From Lederbergia citrisecunda (lineage in GTDB: Bacteria; Bacillota; Bacilli; Bacillales; Bacillaceae_C), in NCBI RefSeq assembly GCF_018343695.1, contig NZ_JAGYPJ010000001.1, forward strand, positions 3,087,992-3,151,991: a stretch of 64,000 nt of DNA. Direction: 5' to 3'. The position numbers and the translations under genes are program-made. Numbering within the stretch: position 1 is the first letter of the stretch; the number at the start of each line of letters is the position of its first letter. The notes under the pieces were generated by a model that saw only the letters and a program-made list of their open reading frames with translations, searched no databases and was not told where the DNA came from. Below are positions 18,376-27,426 of this stretch, one piece after another.

Positions 18376-19638
18376 TTAGCGGTTTCTCACGTTCTTTTCA
18401 CCGTATCCCCCCGCTTCTAACGAGCTATCGAAACCCCACTGCTCTATAAGACTGTTCAATGCTTGTTCCAGGTCCGCAATGATATCTTCGGAATCCTCTA
18501 AGCCTGTCGATAAACGGATTAATCCATCAGAAATATTAAATTTTGCGCGTTCTTCAGCCGGGATGGAAAAGTGGGTCATCGATGCTGGATGCTGAACGAG
18601 TGTTTCCGGGTCGCCTAAGCTGAAAGAGATCATAGCGAGTTGTAGTGCATTAATAAAGCTTTTAGCAGACTCAAAGCCTCCCTTTACTTCAAACGAAACG
18701 ATTCCGCCCATGCCTGACATTTGTTGTTTTGCCAGTTCATGCTGAGGATGAGTGCTTAATCCTGGATAGTAAACATTTTCTATAGCCGGATGCTTAGCTA
18801 GGAAAAAAGCTATTGCTTCAGCATTGTGGCAATGTTGCTTTATTCTGAGGCCTAGCGTCTTTAATCCACGCAAAATCATAAACGCATCCCAAGCGTTCAT
18901 ATTTTGGCCAAGATCACCCATAATATTTTTACGCATGAATTGAATATGTTCATGCTTTCCTACTATAAAACCAGCAATTACATCTCCATGTCCGTTCAAG
19001 TATTTCGTAGCACTATGGACAACTATATCTGCTCCTAATTCGAGCGGTCTCTGTAAATAAGGTGTCATAAACGTATTATCGACGATTACTATTAGGCCGC
19101 GTGCATGGGCAAGTTCTGATAGTGCCCTAATATCGAGTACGGTCAAACAAGGGTTGGAAGGAGTTTCTATATACAGTACTTTTGTATTTGGGCGGATGGC
19201 ATCCTCTACCACTTGCAAATTAGTACAGTCGACAAAGTCGGTAGCAATGCCGTAACGCGGTACCAATGAAGATAGAAATTTATAACTGCCTCCATAGACG
19301 TCACGTGTACATACGACATGATCTCCTTGCTGTAAAAAGGCAAGCAGAGAGCTAGATATAGCAGCCATTCCACTACTGACTCCTAAAGCAGCCTCTGCAC
19401 TTTCCAACGAAGCAATTTTTTCTTCCAGAACTTCTTGTGTCGGATTTCCGTACCGACCGTAATACGTACCTTCCCTCTCCCCTGCGACACACGATGCAGC
19501 TGCCTCAACATTCGGGAAAGCATAAGCCACGGCTGGAACGATAGATGAAGCGACTGCGCCGGTTTTTGAACAAGGTCTTTGGGCGTTATGGATGATGGCT
19601 GTATCGATTTTCCATTTATTTTTAGTTGTTTGATCCAC
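18376..19638 (-). CDS. Cys/Met metabolism PLP enzyme, methionine gamma-lyase-like
   Basis: A 420-residue member of the cystathionine gamma-synthase family. The PLP-binding Lys is K212 in the block HSATKYLNGHGDV, the phosphate-binding YGRYGNPT is at 60-67, and the cofactor-ring segment VSSGMAAISS is at 87-96. The YLNGHGDV pattern favours methionine gamma-lyase or a sulfhydrylase over cystathionine beta-lyase, but the exact reaction cannot be fixed by eye. It starts with a GTG behind GGGGGAAG. It lies downstream of a lipoprotein gene on the same strand, separated by a hairpin. No S-box or T-box leader is visible. Confidence 0.88.
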   Translation of the reverse strand: MDQTTKNKWKIDTAIIHNAQRPCSKTGAVASSIVPAVAYAFPNVEAAASCVAGEREGTYYGRYGNPTQEVLEEKIASLESAEAALGVSSGMAAISSSLLAFLQQGDHVVCTRDVYGGSYKFLSSLVPRYGIATDFVDCTNLQVVEDAIRPNTKVLYIETPSNPCLTVLDIRALSELAHARGLIVIVDNTFMTPYLQRPLELGADIVVHSATKYLNGHGDVIAGFIVGKHEHIQFMRKNIMGDLGQNMNAWDAFMILRGLKTLGLRIKQHCHNAEAIAFFLAKHPAIENVYYPGLSTHPQHELAKQQMSGMGGIVSFEVKGGFESAKSFINALQLAMISFSLGDPETLVQHPASMTHFSIPAEERAKFNISDGLIRLSTGLEDSEDIIADLEQALNSLIEQWGFDSSLEAGGYGEKNVRNR

Positions 19639-19673
19639 GGTGGTTCTTCCCCCTTATAATGACTACAAATCGA

Positions 19674-19712
19674 AAGGAGTCTCATATTTTGATAAAATCA
19701 TCGAGACTCCTT
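19674..19712 (-). terminator. Hairpin terminator after the lipoprotein gene
   Basis: AAGGAGTCTC...GAGACTCCTT is a perfect 10-bp stem between the lipoprotein stop and the gamma-lyase start. The T run on the minus strand is weak (TTTCGATTTG). Confidence 0.6.
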
Positions 19713-19733
19713 CCTATCTTTTATTACAAAACC

Positions 19734-20267
19734 TTATTTTAATTTCTCTTCAAGCAGTTTATATACGTCTTCATAATTTGGATGACCTTCAGCAAGGAAG
19801 AAATAGTAATGATCGATGACCAATACAGGAATTTCTCCTTTTTCTCCTGCATACTCAGCAGTCCCCATGCCAGTTTTTCTTGCATGCTCTAAGTTTTCAT
19901 CAGCTGGATCTAAATCATACATTTGGAGCGTGAACATATCTTCACCATTAATTTCAATTTGTGCTGCCATTTTTGCGTTGAAAAAGGAATAGTCAGAAGG
20001 TGTTAATTCTCCAACTTCATAGCCATTTTCTTTTAGCAAATCATGAACTTTAATAAAGTACTCATTGTTTGCTGCCTCAGGATTAATTAGTTCTTCTGGC
20101 CACTCTTCTTCAGATGCTTGTCCTTCATCTGCTCCTTGATCTTCACCCTTAACTTGTTCTTCATTTCCTTTGCCATCTGCTTTTTCATTATTCGCTTTAT
20201 CACCGCCACAGGCTGCTAAGGCAGTTGACAGAATAAGAGTCAACACTAATAGTAATAATTTTTTCAT
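19734..20267 (-). CDS. Lipoprotein of unknown function
   Basis: A 177-residue secreted protein: a signal peptide (MKKLLLLVLTLILSTALAAC) with lipobox LAAC and lipidated Cys at 20, then a Glu/Gly/Lys-rich linker to about residue 55, and a globular domain ending in VYKLLEEKLK. I do not recognise the domain; the part from about 60 to 177 has mixed charged and aromatic residues and no Cys. It is the last gene of the Trx-TldD-TldE-ABC-ABC series, 54 bases after the second ABC gene, so it may assist export or protect the cell surface. Confidence 0.82.
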   Translation of the reverse strand: MKKLLLLVLTLILSTALAACGGDKANNEKADGKGNEEQVKGEDQGADEGQASEEEWPEELINPEAANNEYFIKVHDLLKENGYEVGELTPSDYSFFNAKMAAQIEINGEDMFTLQMYDLDPADENLEHARKTGMGTAEYAGEKGEIPVLVIDHYYFFLAEGHPNYEDVYKLLEEKLK

Positions 20268-20321
20268 GTTCTTTTCCCCCTTGAAATATATAACAATATT
20301 AATAATTATCGCTATTTCTTT

Positions 20322-22076
20322 TTACAATATAGCTAACCTAGAATCTTTTTCTTGTTGGATTTCAGCTAGTCTACGGTATAAAGGATTATTCGCAAATAGT
20401 TCTTCATGATTGCCAATACCATTTACTTTTCCTGAATCAATGACGATAATTTGATCTGCATGTTTAACTGCGTTTAAATCATGCGCAACCATGATTGTTG
20501 TACGTCCAACCATAATATCTTTCAATGAATTCTCAACTTCGTTTTCTGAACGAGCATCCAAGCTAGCTGTTGCTTCATCTAGAATTAGATATCTTGTATC
20601 TTTGATAAAAGCACGGGCAATTGCAATTCGTTGACGTTGTCCTCCTGAAAGTTGGGAACCAAATTCGCCGACTTCTGTATCAAGCCCTTCAGGGAATTCA
20701 TCAATAAATTCAAGAGCATCTGCCATCTCAGCTGCAATCCTAACTTCTTCATCACTCACTTCACGATCAATGCCATATGTAATGTTATCTCGTATCGTTC
20801 CTGATAAAAGCGGGCTCGATTGCGATACATATGAAATTGATTTACGCCATTCGTCGAGATGTATTTCATCTACAGGCTGGTTACCCATTAATATTCGACC
20901 AACATTCGGATCATAGAATCGTTCGAGCAAGTTAAGGATGGTTGATTTACCACCTCCACTTGGACCAACAATCGCTGTAAATTTCCCTTCAGGAATCGTG
21001 AAGTTGATATTTGATAAAATGTTTTTATCTTCATAGCTAAAAGAAACATTTTCAAGCCTTAAATCACCGCCGGCTTTTTTCTGTACTTCTTCCATTGATA
21101 CTTGTTTCTTCATTTCTTCGCTATTTGTATCCAAAATAGAAGAAATTTTTTCCGATGCACCTTTTGCCTGTTTTAACATTTGCCAAAAGAGGCCATATTT
21201 CAAGACACTGTTATGGATAAAGGCTACGTACATAAAGAAAGAAATAACCTGGCTCACTTTCATTTCGCCCTTGCTTACCAAGTAGGCACCGTAAAGCAGC
21301 ACAGTTCCTTGAATAATCGCCTGTACACTTTGCATGAGCGGTTCCGCAAATAAATCTACGTATGCCCGCTTTTTCTCTGCTTTATATTGTTCTCTTAAGA
21401 TGTAGTTTGCATCATCTATTTCCTTCTGTTCTTTACCGAATGATTTAATTAAACGTACTCGTGGAAGTCTTTCGGCAAAGAATGCAGTGATCCCAGCAAA
21501 CTGTTCTTGCACACCATGCTGCGTTTTTTGCGTAAAATGTCCGACAACAGCTGTGACAATCAATATATAAGGTATAACTGGAAGTAGCGCTAGAGTCAGT
21601 TTCACGTTCATGTTGTACATTATGACGAAAGAACCAATCATTCCATATGATGAGACTACAAGCATTTTAAAATAATCAATCACTTGGTCAATAAAAGATG
21701 TATCTTGTGTGACCCGACTGATCAATTGTTGTGATGGCTGTTTCTTATACTGGCGCATCGGCATACGAATCAATTTATCCCAGAGCGTTCTTTGAATATT
21801 TCGTTTCGTCACCGGACCAGTAATTGATACAAAAAAGGCAGAAACAGCAGCTAATGAAATAGCAATACTACTCAAGAGAATATACTTCTTTACTATCTCA
21901 CTATCAAAAATTTTCCCTGCCATGATTTGTTGCATAACAAGCGGTAATCCCAGGGATAAAGTGGTCGACAAGATGGCCGCTACAAAACCGGCAATATATA
22001 AATGCCATGGCAATTTTGATTTAAAGATGAGTTTGAAAAATTCTCTCCAAGAATGTTGATTTTTTGATTCTTGCAT
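20322..22076 (-). CDS. ABC exporter half-transporter (second of pair)
   Basis: A 584-residue protein: six-helix exporter domain (about 20-310) and ATPase domain (about 340-575). All ATPase motifs are canonical: Walker A GPSGGGKST, LSGGQ, Walker B YLILDEATAS, and H-loop His in MVAHDL. It is co-directional with a paralogous ABC gene 36 bases upstream. Both N termini share a WxxYxKLxFKxKLPW-like segment, so the two probably form a heterodimer in which both sites are competent. Drug, lipid or peptide export are all possible. Confidence 0.9.
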   Translation of the reverse strand: MQESKNQHSWREFFKLIFKSKLPWHLYIAGFVAAILSTTLSLGLPLVMQQIMAGKIFDSEIVKKYILLSSIAISLAAVSAFFVSITGPVTKRNIQRTLWDKLIRMPMRQYKKQPSQQLISRVTQDTSFIDQVIDYFKMLVVSSYGMIGSFVIMYNMNVKLTLALLPVIPYILIVTAVVGHFTQKTQHGVQEQFAGITAFFAERLPRVRLIKSFGKEQKEIDDANYILREQYKAEKKRAYVDLFAEPLMQSVQAIIQGTVLLYGAYLVSKGEMKVSQVISFFMYVAFIHNSVLKYGLFWQMLKQAKGASEKISSILDTNSEEMKKQVSMEEVQKKAGGDLRLENVSFSYEDKNILSNINFTIPEGKFTAIVGPSGGGKSTILNLLERFYDPNVGRILMGNQPVDEIHLDEWRKSISYVSQSSPLLSGTIRDNITYGIDREVSDEEVRIAAEMADALEFIDEFPEGLDTEVGEFGSQLSGGQRQRIAIARAFIKDTRYLILDEATASLDARSENEVENSLKDIMVGRTTIMVAHDLNAVKHADQIIVIDSGKVNGIGNHEELFANNPLYRRLAEIQQEKDSRLAIL

Positions 22077-22112
22077 CTCTTTTACCTCCTTTCAAAGTTG
22101 TATGGCATTGTC

Positions 22113-23873
22113 TTATCCTGCTTGTGAATTCATGTGAAGCTGAACAAACAGCTTATAAAGTTCATTCGTTTCCATAAGCTGCTCGTGAGTCCCAATACCA
22201 TCCACTTTTCCAGAGTCGAGTAAAATAATTTGATCTGCATCGCGTATTGTTGATAGGTCATGAGCAATCATAATTGTTGTATGGCTTTCCATTAACTTTT
22301 TCATCGCCTCTTGTACTGACTTTTCTGATTGGCTATCGAGGCTTGCTGTCGCCTCATCGAATAGAAGAATCGGCGCATCTCTTAAGATTGCTCGAGCAAT
22401 CGCTATCCGTTGACGTTGTCCGCCTGATAGATTAGCCCCACCTTCACCTACATTTGTTTCATATCCATTTGGAAATTCTCTAATAAACTGAAGGGCATTC
22501 GCTGCTTCTGCGGCACGATTGATTTCAAGCTCACTTACTTCACGGTCAACACCATAGACTATATTTTCACGGATAGAACCAGAAATAAGTGGACTGTCTT
22601 GCGCTACATAACTGAAAAGATTGCGCCAATCCCTTAAGTCAACATCACTAATTAATTTACCATCGCCAATCGTGATGGTGCCTGAATTAGGCTGATAAAA
22701 TTGTTGTAGTAGAGAAAAAATGGTTGATTTTCCGCTTCCACTCGGTCCGACAATCGCTGTGACTTTTCCATTTAGTATTGTAAAATCAAGGTCAGATAGG
22801 ACTTCATTATTATCAACATAACTAAAGGATACATTGTTAAATGTAATATCTTCGTCTAGGCTAGATATGTTAAATTGTCTTTCAATATCTTCTAATGGAC
22901 TATCAATCAAATCTGCTATACGAGATGTAGCCCCTTGGCTTCGCTTCATTTCCATATAAGCATAAATAAATATCATTAACGTTGGCCATAGCATTCCTAC
23001 ATACATAAAGAAGCCAATCCATTGTGGTAGGGTAATCGCACCAGTCTTTACCAGATAAACACCAAAAGCTATGACTAAAACTTCTTGGGTGATACTCAAA
23101 ATCCCGCTGATTGGGTTTTCTACCCAGTTTACAATTGCTCTTTTAAAACTCGCTTTATAATAACTTTGAAGATATTCTTTTCCACGCTGTTCTTCTTTTG
23201 TTTCGGTGACGAATGTTTTGATAAGAGGTACACTCATTAATAATTCCGAAAGAAATTGTGTTAATTGGGATAGACGGTTAAAAGCCAGCTTATTAGCACG
23301 ATAATTCCATTTTCCATAATAAATATTAAATAAGAGATAAATAGGAACATAAATAAATACAGATAATCCCAATCGCCAATCATAGTTAAATAAAATGGCA
23401 ATTGTTGCAATCGTATAATAAACACTGGCAATCAAGGTCGGCACCCACGATCCGAGTACTTGGCTGATAGTTGCAGCGTCATTTGTAACTCTACTAATCA
23501 TTTCTGTCGGCTTCACACGATCATATAAAGAAAGTGGTGACAGCATGAGCCTTTCCCAAATCAAGCTACGATAACTTATGTCAATTTTATACATTAATAG
23601 CTTATTAAAATAACGAACAATCCCATCAACGAGGATCCCTACCACAAGTACCGTTATTGCTCCATATATGACTTCTTTTTTTAGAACTCCTTCATATATT
23701 TTTTGGACATATTGAGGGAATATTAAAGTCACTGTTGAAGAAGCAAGAAACGCGAGAATGACAAAAATCAGCCAACCCCAAGGTAATTTCGCTTTGAACA
23801 TTAATTTGAAGTAAGCTTTCCAAATCCCTTTTTCATTGTGTTTTTTTAGAATGGGCATTTCATTTTCCAACAT
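22113..23873 (-). CDS. ABC exporter half-transporter (first of pair)
   Basis: A 586-residue half-transporter with the same plan as its neighbour: membrane domain at about 25-320 and ATPase with GPSGSGKST, LSGGQ, ILLFDEATAS and MIAHDL. The N-terminal 25 residues are hydrophilic and no peptidase C39 domain is present, so it does not cleave a double-glycine leader. The ATG lies behind GAGGGG. It follows the TldE-like gene by 101 bases, a gap that contains an 8-bp perfect hairpin. Confidence 0.9.
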   Translation of the reverse strand: MLENEMPILKKHNEKGIWKAYFKLMFKAKLPWGWLIFVILAFLASSTVTLIFPQYVQKIYEGVLKKEVIYGAITVLVVGILVDGIVRYFNKLLMYKIDISYRSLIWERLMLSPLSLYDRVKPTEMISRVTNDAATISQVLGSWVPTLIASVYYTIATIAILFNYDWRLGLSVFIYVPIYLLFNIYYGKWNYRANKLAFNRLSQLTQFLSELLMSVPLIKTFVTETKEEQRGKEYLQSYYKASFKRAIVNWVENPISGILSITQEVLVIAFGVYLVKTGAITLPQWIGFFMYVGMLWPTLMIFIYAYMEMKRSQGATSRIADLIDSPLEDIERQFNISSLDEDITFNNVSFSYVDNNEVLSDLDFTILNGKVTAIVGPSGSGKSTIFSLLQQFYQPNSGTITIGDGKLISDVDLRDWRNLFSYVAQDSPLISGSIRENIVYGVDREVSELEINRAAEAANALQFIREFPNGYETNVGEGGANLSGGQRQRIAIARAILRDAPILLFDEATASLDSQSEKSVQEAMKKLMESHTTIMIAHDLSTIRDADQIILLDSGKVDGIGTHEQLMETNELYKLFVQLHMNSQAG

Positions 23874-23934
23874 CGTTCACCCCTCTCCCTTTACTAATTA
23901 AATCTTCTGAAAAATCTTTTCGTAGAATAGAGTG

Positions 23935-23964
23935 ACGTGCATGTACAATAACAAAGATGCACGT
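23935..23964 (-). other. Perfect 8-bp inverted repeat between tldE and the ABC pair
   Basis: ACGTGCAT and ATGCACGT flank a 14-base loop. No T run follows on the minus strand, so it is more likely an mRNA processing or stability element than a strong terminator. Confidence 0.5.
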
Positions 23965-23974
23965 CCTCCAATTT

Positions 23975-25327
23975 TTATTCAGTCTTATTACCAGAAACCA
24001 ACAACGGTTTTACTTTAATGGAAGGAGATGTAACAGAACCTAAAATGCGTAAATCACTTCCAACTTCTTCTATGTTGTGAATGAGATCAAAGAAGTTCCC
24101 TGAGACTGTAATTTGATCAACAGGTCGAACCACTTTTCCATTTTCGATTAAAAATCCAATTGCAGCTAAGGAAAAGTCACCGGCGACTGTATTGATGCCT
24201 GCGTTTGCTCCTTGTAACTCTACAATCAAGATTCCTTTATCTATCGTTGAAATCATCTCATCCAATGAACGATTCCCCGGTTCAAGGTATAAATTGTATG
24301 GTCCAACGGAGATGGTTCCACGATAACCTGATTTCATAGCGTTCCCTGTAGATTCTACACCATCTTTTTTCGCTGTTTTTCGGTTATGCATGAAGGTCAT
24401 TAATTGGCCATTTTTTATGATTGCTTTGCACTTCGTTGCAAAACCTTCTGAATCGAAAGTAATATATCCAGGAACATCTTTCATCAACGGATCATCGATT
24501 AAAGTGAAATTTTCTCCTGCCACTTGTTCACCAAGTTTTCCAGCAAATTTCGAATAGCCTTTTTGTACATTTTCTGCAGTTAGTAACCCAAGGAAGGAAC
24601 CAATTAGTTCAGTTGCAGTACTATCACGGAAAATGATTGGATATTTTCCCGTTTCAATTGAATCGGCTCCTAATTTCGACACTGCTTCATCTACTGCTTT
24701 CTTGGCGATTTTTTTAAAATTAAGCTTGGAGAACTCTGTTAAGGTGTAGTCAGATTCTCCACCAGTAGCTGTCGATTGACCATCATTGGCAACAAGATAA
24801 AGTCCACCACTAACGTAAGCTGTTTTTTCATGACAATGAAGTCCTTTTGAGTTAGCAATGAATATTTCGCTTATATTTTTAGTCAGATAGCAATATTGAA
24901 CGAGTTGAACTCGATCATCTAAATCATATGCTGTCTGTTCCATTTCAAAGGCAGCTTCGATTAACTTATCTGCCTCCACCTGTTCGAGTTCTTCTGAAAA
25001 AGGTCTGTTAGGAGGGTATTCTTTAGATCCTTCAAATAAATCTTCTCCATCTTCGATTTCAAGAACCATCGCATTACTTAATGCTTCTTCAAGTAGAAGT
25101 GAGATTGAGTCACGATCAATCTTTTCAGCGTAGGAATATCCCATCTGACCATTGAATAAGCCTCGGAATGAGACACCGCCTGTTTCGGCGATATTGTATT
25201 CATCAATTTCTTGTTTATGGACGTTGACAGAAAGAGATTTATTGGAAGAATAATAGATTTCCATTTCAGTAAAACCTGATTCCTTACCTGCTTGAAACAA
25301 TTCATTTTGAAACTCAAGGATATCCAT
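23975..25327 (-). CDS. TldE/PmbA-like metalloprotease partner
   Basis: A 450-residue protein of the TldD/PmbA (U62) family. It lacks an HExxxH motif: the corresponding place reads FRDSTATELIGSFLG, as in the non-catalytic TldE/PmbA subunit. The N-terminal antiparallel domain (about 1-190) and C-terminal barrel are both present. It would form a heterodimer with the TldD encoded upstream, three bases away. In E. coli TldD/E cleaves unfolded peptides and matures microcin B17. ATG at 25327 behind GAGGGGGG. Confidence 0.92.
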   Translation of the reverse strand: MDILEFQNELFQAGKESGFTEMEIYYSSNKSLSVNVHKQEIDEYNIAETGGVSFRGLFNGQMGYSYAEKIDRDSISLLLEEALSNAMVLEIEDGEDLFEGSKEYPPNRPFSEELEQVEADKLIEAAFEMEQTAYDLDDRVQLVQYCYLTKNISEIFIANSKGLHCHEKTAYVSGGLYLVANDGQSTATGGESDYTLTEFSKLNFKKIAKKAVDEAVSKLGADSIETGKYPIIFRDSTATELIGSFLGLLTAENVQKGYSKFAGKLGEQVAGENFTLIDDPLMKDVPGYITFDSEGFATKCKAIIKNGQLMTFMHNRKTAKKDGVESTGNAMKSGYRGTISVGPYNLYLEPGNRSLDEMISTIDKGILIVELQGANAGINTVAGDFSLAAIGFLIENGKVVRPVDQITVSGNFFDLIHNIEEVGSDLRILGSVTSPSIKVKPLLVSGNKTE

Positions 25328-25330
25328 GGA

Positions 25331-26719
25331 TTAATTCCCCCCTCTTCCACCGACGGTCAATTCAGATACACGAATCATCGGTTGACCTACTGTCACAGGG
25401 ATGTTTCCACTACTGGCTCCACATATGCCAAGGCCAAGTTCTAGATTATTCCCAACCATGTCGATTTTCTTTAATGTGTCAATCCCTTTTCCAATAAGCG
25501 CTGCTCCTTTGATTGGTTCAGCAATCTTACCATCTCGGATCATATACCCTTCGCTGATGGAAAAGTTATAATCACTCGTTGCTGGATTAACCGAGCCACC
25601 ATCCAAATGTTTCGCATAAATCCCTAGTTCCGTATTAGCAATAATATCTTCTGGCTTAGAGTCACCAGGTGCTATATACGTATTATTCATTCGAGAAGTA
25701 GGCGCATATAGATACGATTGTCGTCTTCCTGAACCAGTAGGAGCCATTTTCATTTTTCGGCTGCCTAGTTTATCAATGAGATAGCCCTTTAAAACACCAT
25801 TTTCAATCAATAAATTTTTCTGGGTTGGCATCCCCTCATCATCATTATTAACCGAACCCCAAGTATTTGGAATTGTCCCGTCGTCATAAGCGGTTACCAA
25901 TGGAGAAGCAACAGACTCTCCTAATTTATCTGCAAAAATCGACGCTCCTCTTGATACAGCATGAGACTCTAGCCCATGGCCACATGCTTCATGGAAGATA
26001 ACTCCTCCAAATGCATTATCAATTACGACTGGGAAATTTCCTGAAGGGGCATGGTCCGCAAAAAGGATTGTTTTGGCACTCCGCGCAACATCTTTGGCGT
26101 ATGCTTCAATGTCAAGATTTTGCATATACTCTAACCCACCGAAATATCCTGGTCCCATAAAAGCAGATTCTTTTTCATTACCCGACTCGGCCATTGCCGA
26201 AATGCCAAGACGGCTATACACTCTGCGATCTTCCATGAATAAACCTTCTGAATTGGCTATTAAAATATCTTGAATATTATCTAAGTAAAAAATGCTCGTT
26301 TGCGCAATGACAGGATCATATCCTTTAGCCGCTTCATGCGCTCGTCTCATCCATTCTACTTTTCTATTTTTTTCAATTGTGTTTGGCAATACGATTATTT
26401 CGTGTTTGTTGTCAATGACGCTTTTTCGTAAATCAATTGAAAGCCCTAATGGATTGCTGCGGATTGACTGTGCAGCAGAACGTGCTACCCTGATTAAGTT
26501 ATCTTCACTGGCATCATTCGTATAGGCATATACGGAATACTCACCCTTTAAAATGCGAATTCCCACTCCAAAGTCGCGGCCTGAAATAGCCTTTTCAACT
26601 GCTCCTCCTAGCATCGTAAGAGAAGAATTTTTCTTATCTTCTACGAATATCTCAGCAAAATCTCCGCCTGTTTCCAAGGCAGCATAAATAACCTTCTCTG
26701 CGATTGATTGTTGCAGCAT
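25331..26719 (-). CDS. TldD-like metalloprotease
   Basis: A 462-residue TldD-family protease with the zinc motif HExxxH at H243-E244-H248 (FHEACGHGLESH) and the conserved C-terminal metal-ligand Cys in the LGLGICGASSGNIP segment. The enzyme digests unstructured peptides inside the TldD/E barrel. It lies between a thioredoxin gene (21 bases upstream) and tldE (3 bases downstream). In many bacteria the pair has housekeeping roles; in some it processes modified peptides. Which applies here is open. Confidence 0.93.
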   Translation of the reverse strand: MLQQSIAEKVIYAALETGGDFAEIFVEDKKNSSLTMLGGAVEKAISGRDFGVGIRILKGEYSVYAYTNDASEDNLIRVARSAAQSIRSNPLGLSIDLRKSVIDNKHEIIVLPNTIEKNRKVEWMRRAHEAAKGYDPVIAQTSIFYLDNIQDILIANSEGLFMEDRRVYSRLGISAMAESGNEKESAFMGPGYFGGLEYMQNLDIEAYAKDVARSAKTILFADHAPSGNFPVVIDNAFGGVIFHEACGHGLESHAVSRGASIFADKLGESVASPLVTAYDDGTIPNTWGSVNNDDEGMPTQKNLLIENGVLKGYLIDKLGSRKMKMAPTGSGRRQSYLYAPTSRMNNTYIAPGDSKPEDIIANTELGIYAKHLDGGSVNPATSDYNFSISEGYMIRDGKIAEPIKGAALIGKGIDTLKKIDMVGNNLELGLGICGASSGNIPVTVGQPMIRVSELTVGGRGGN

Positions 26720-26740
26720 GTTGTCACTCCTTCCAAACCT

Positions 26741-27082
26741 TTATAAGACGTCACTTAAAAACTTCATTAGTTCTTCTTCATACAAAGCGCCAATGAACAT
26801 TTTCATAACTTCACCATTTTTAAATAAAATTAAGGTTGGAAAACCCATAACTTCATACTTTTTTACAATCCAGCTTTGATCTTCAAGTACATCCTCCATC
26901 GTAACGTGGTGCTTTACAAATTTCACTTTACCTTCAAGATTTACTGAAACCTCATCAAGAACAGGCACCATCGCTTCACATGGTCCGCAACCATCTGTAT
27001 AAAAATCTACTAAAACAGGAAGCTCACATTCAAGAACTTCTTGTTGGAAATTATCTTTTGTTACTGCAGTTACTTTAGACAT
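26741..27082 (-). CDS. Thioredoxin family protein
   Basis: A 113-residue thioredoxin with a CGPC active site (C32, C35). In place of the usual WCGPC it reads GCGPC, and the following MVPVLDEV helix and cis-Pro GFPTLILF segment are intact. It is cytoplasmic, with no signal peptide. It is first in the Trx-tldD-tldE series and starts behind AGGAGG. It could keep the TldD cysteine or a Cys-bearing peptide reduced; a general redox role is equally possible. Confidence 0.9.
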   Translation of the reverse strand: MSKVTAVTKDNFQQEVLECELPVLVDFYTDGCGPCEAMVPVLDEVSVNLEGKVKFVKHHVTMEDVLEDQSWIVKKYEVMGFPTLILFKNGEVMKMFIGALYEEELMKFLSDVL

Positions 27083-27426
27083 GCAGAAATCCTCCTTTTA
27101 ATTAATATCCATCGTTTGAAGATTTTCGAATTTTATATTTTCTGAATGTTCAAACGAAAGATTGTATGTTTATTGTATTTTCTCTCTTCCTATTTATTAG
27201 TTCAATAGACAGCGTGCATTGTGGTTGTTTTGGAACCTATTCTGTACACATTCCTGCTTATTTGATACAATTGGGCAAAAATAAGTGGAGAAATTAGTAA
27301 TAAAAAAAGAAAAAACCTGAACTTGGCCAGATTTTGGTTTTTGCTTGCTCTTTTTTTATTATGGTAAAATAGTAACAAATCGTAATGTGTGCTACCTGTT
27401 ACGGAATGAAAAGGTGATCCGATTTC

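Noticed and set aside
27166-27297. AgrD-type autoinducer gene as an annotated feature
   Set aside because: No strong ribosome site and no agrB; listed only as a weak finding.
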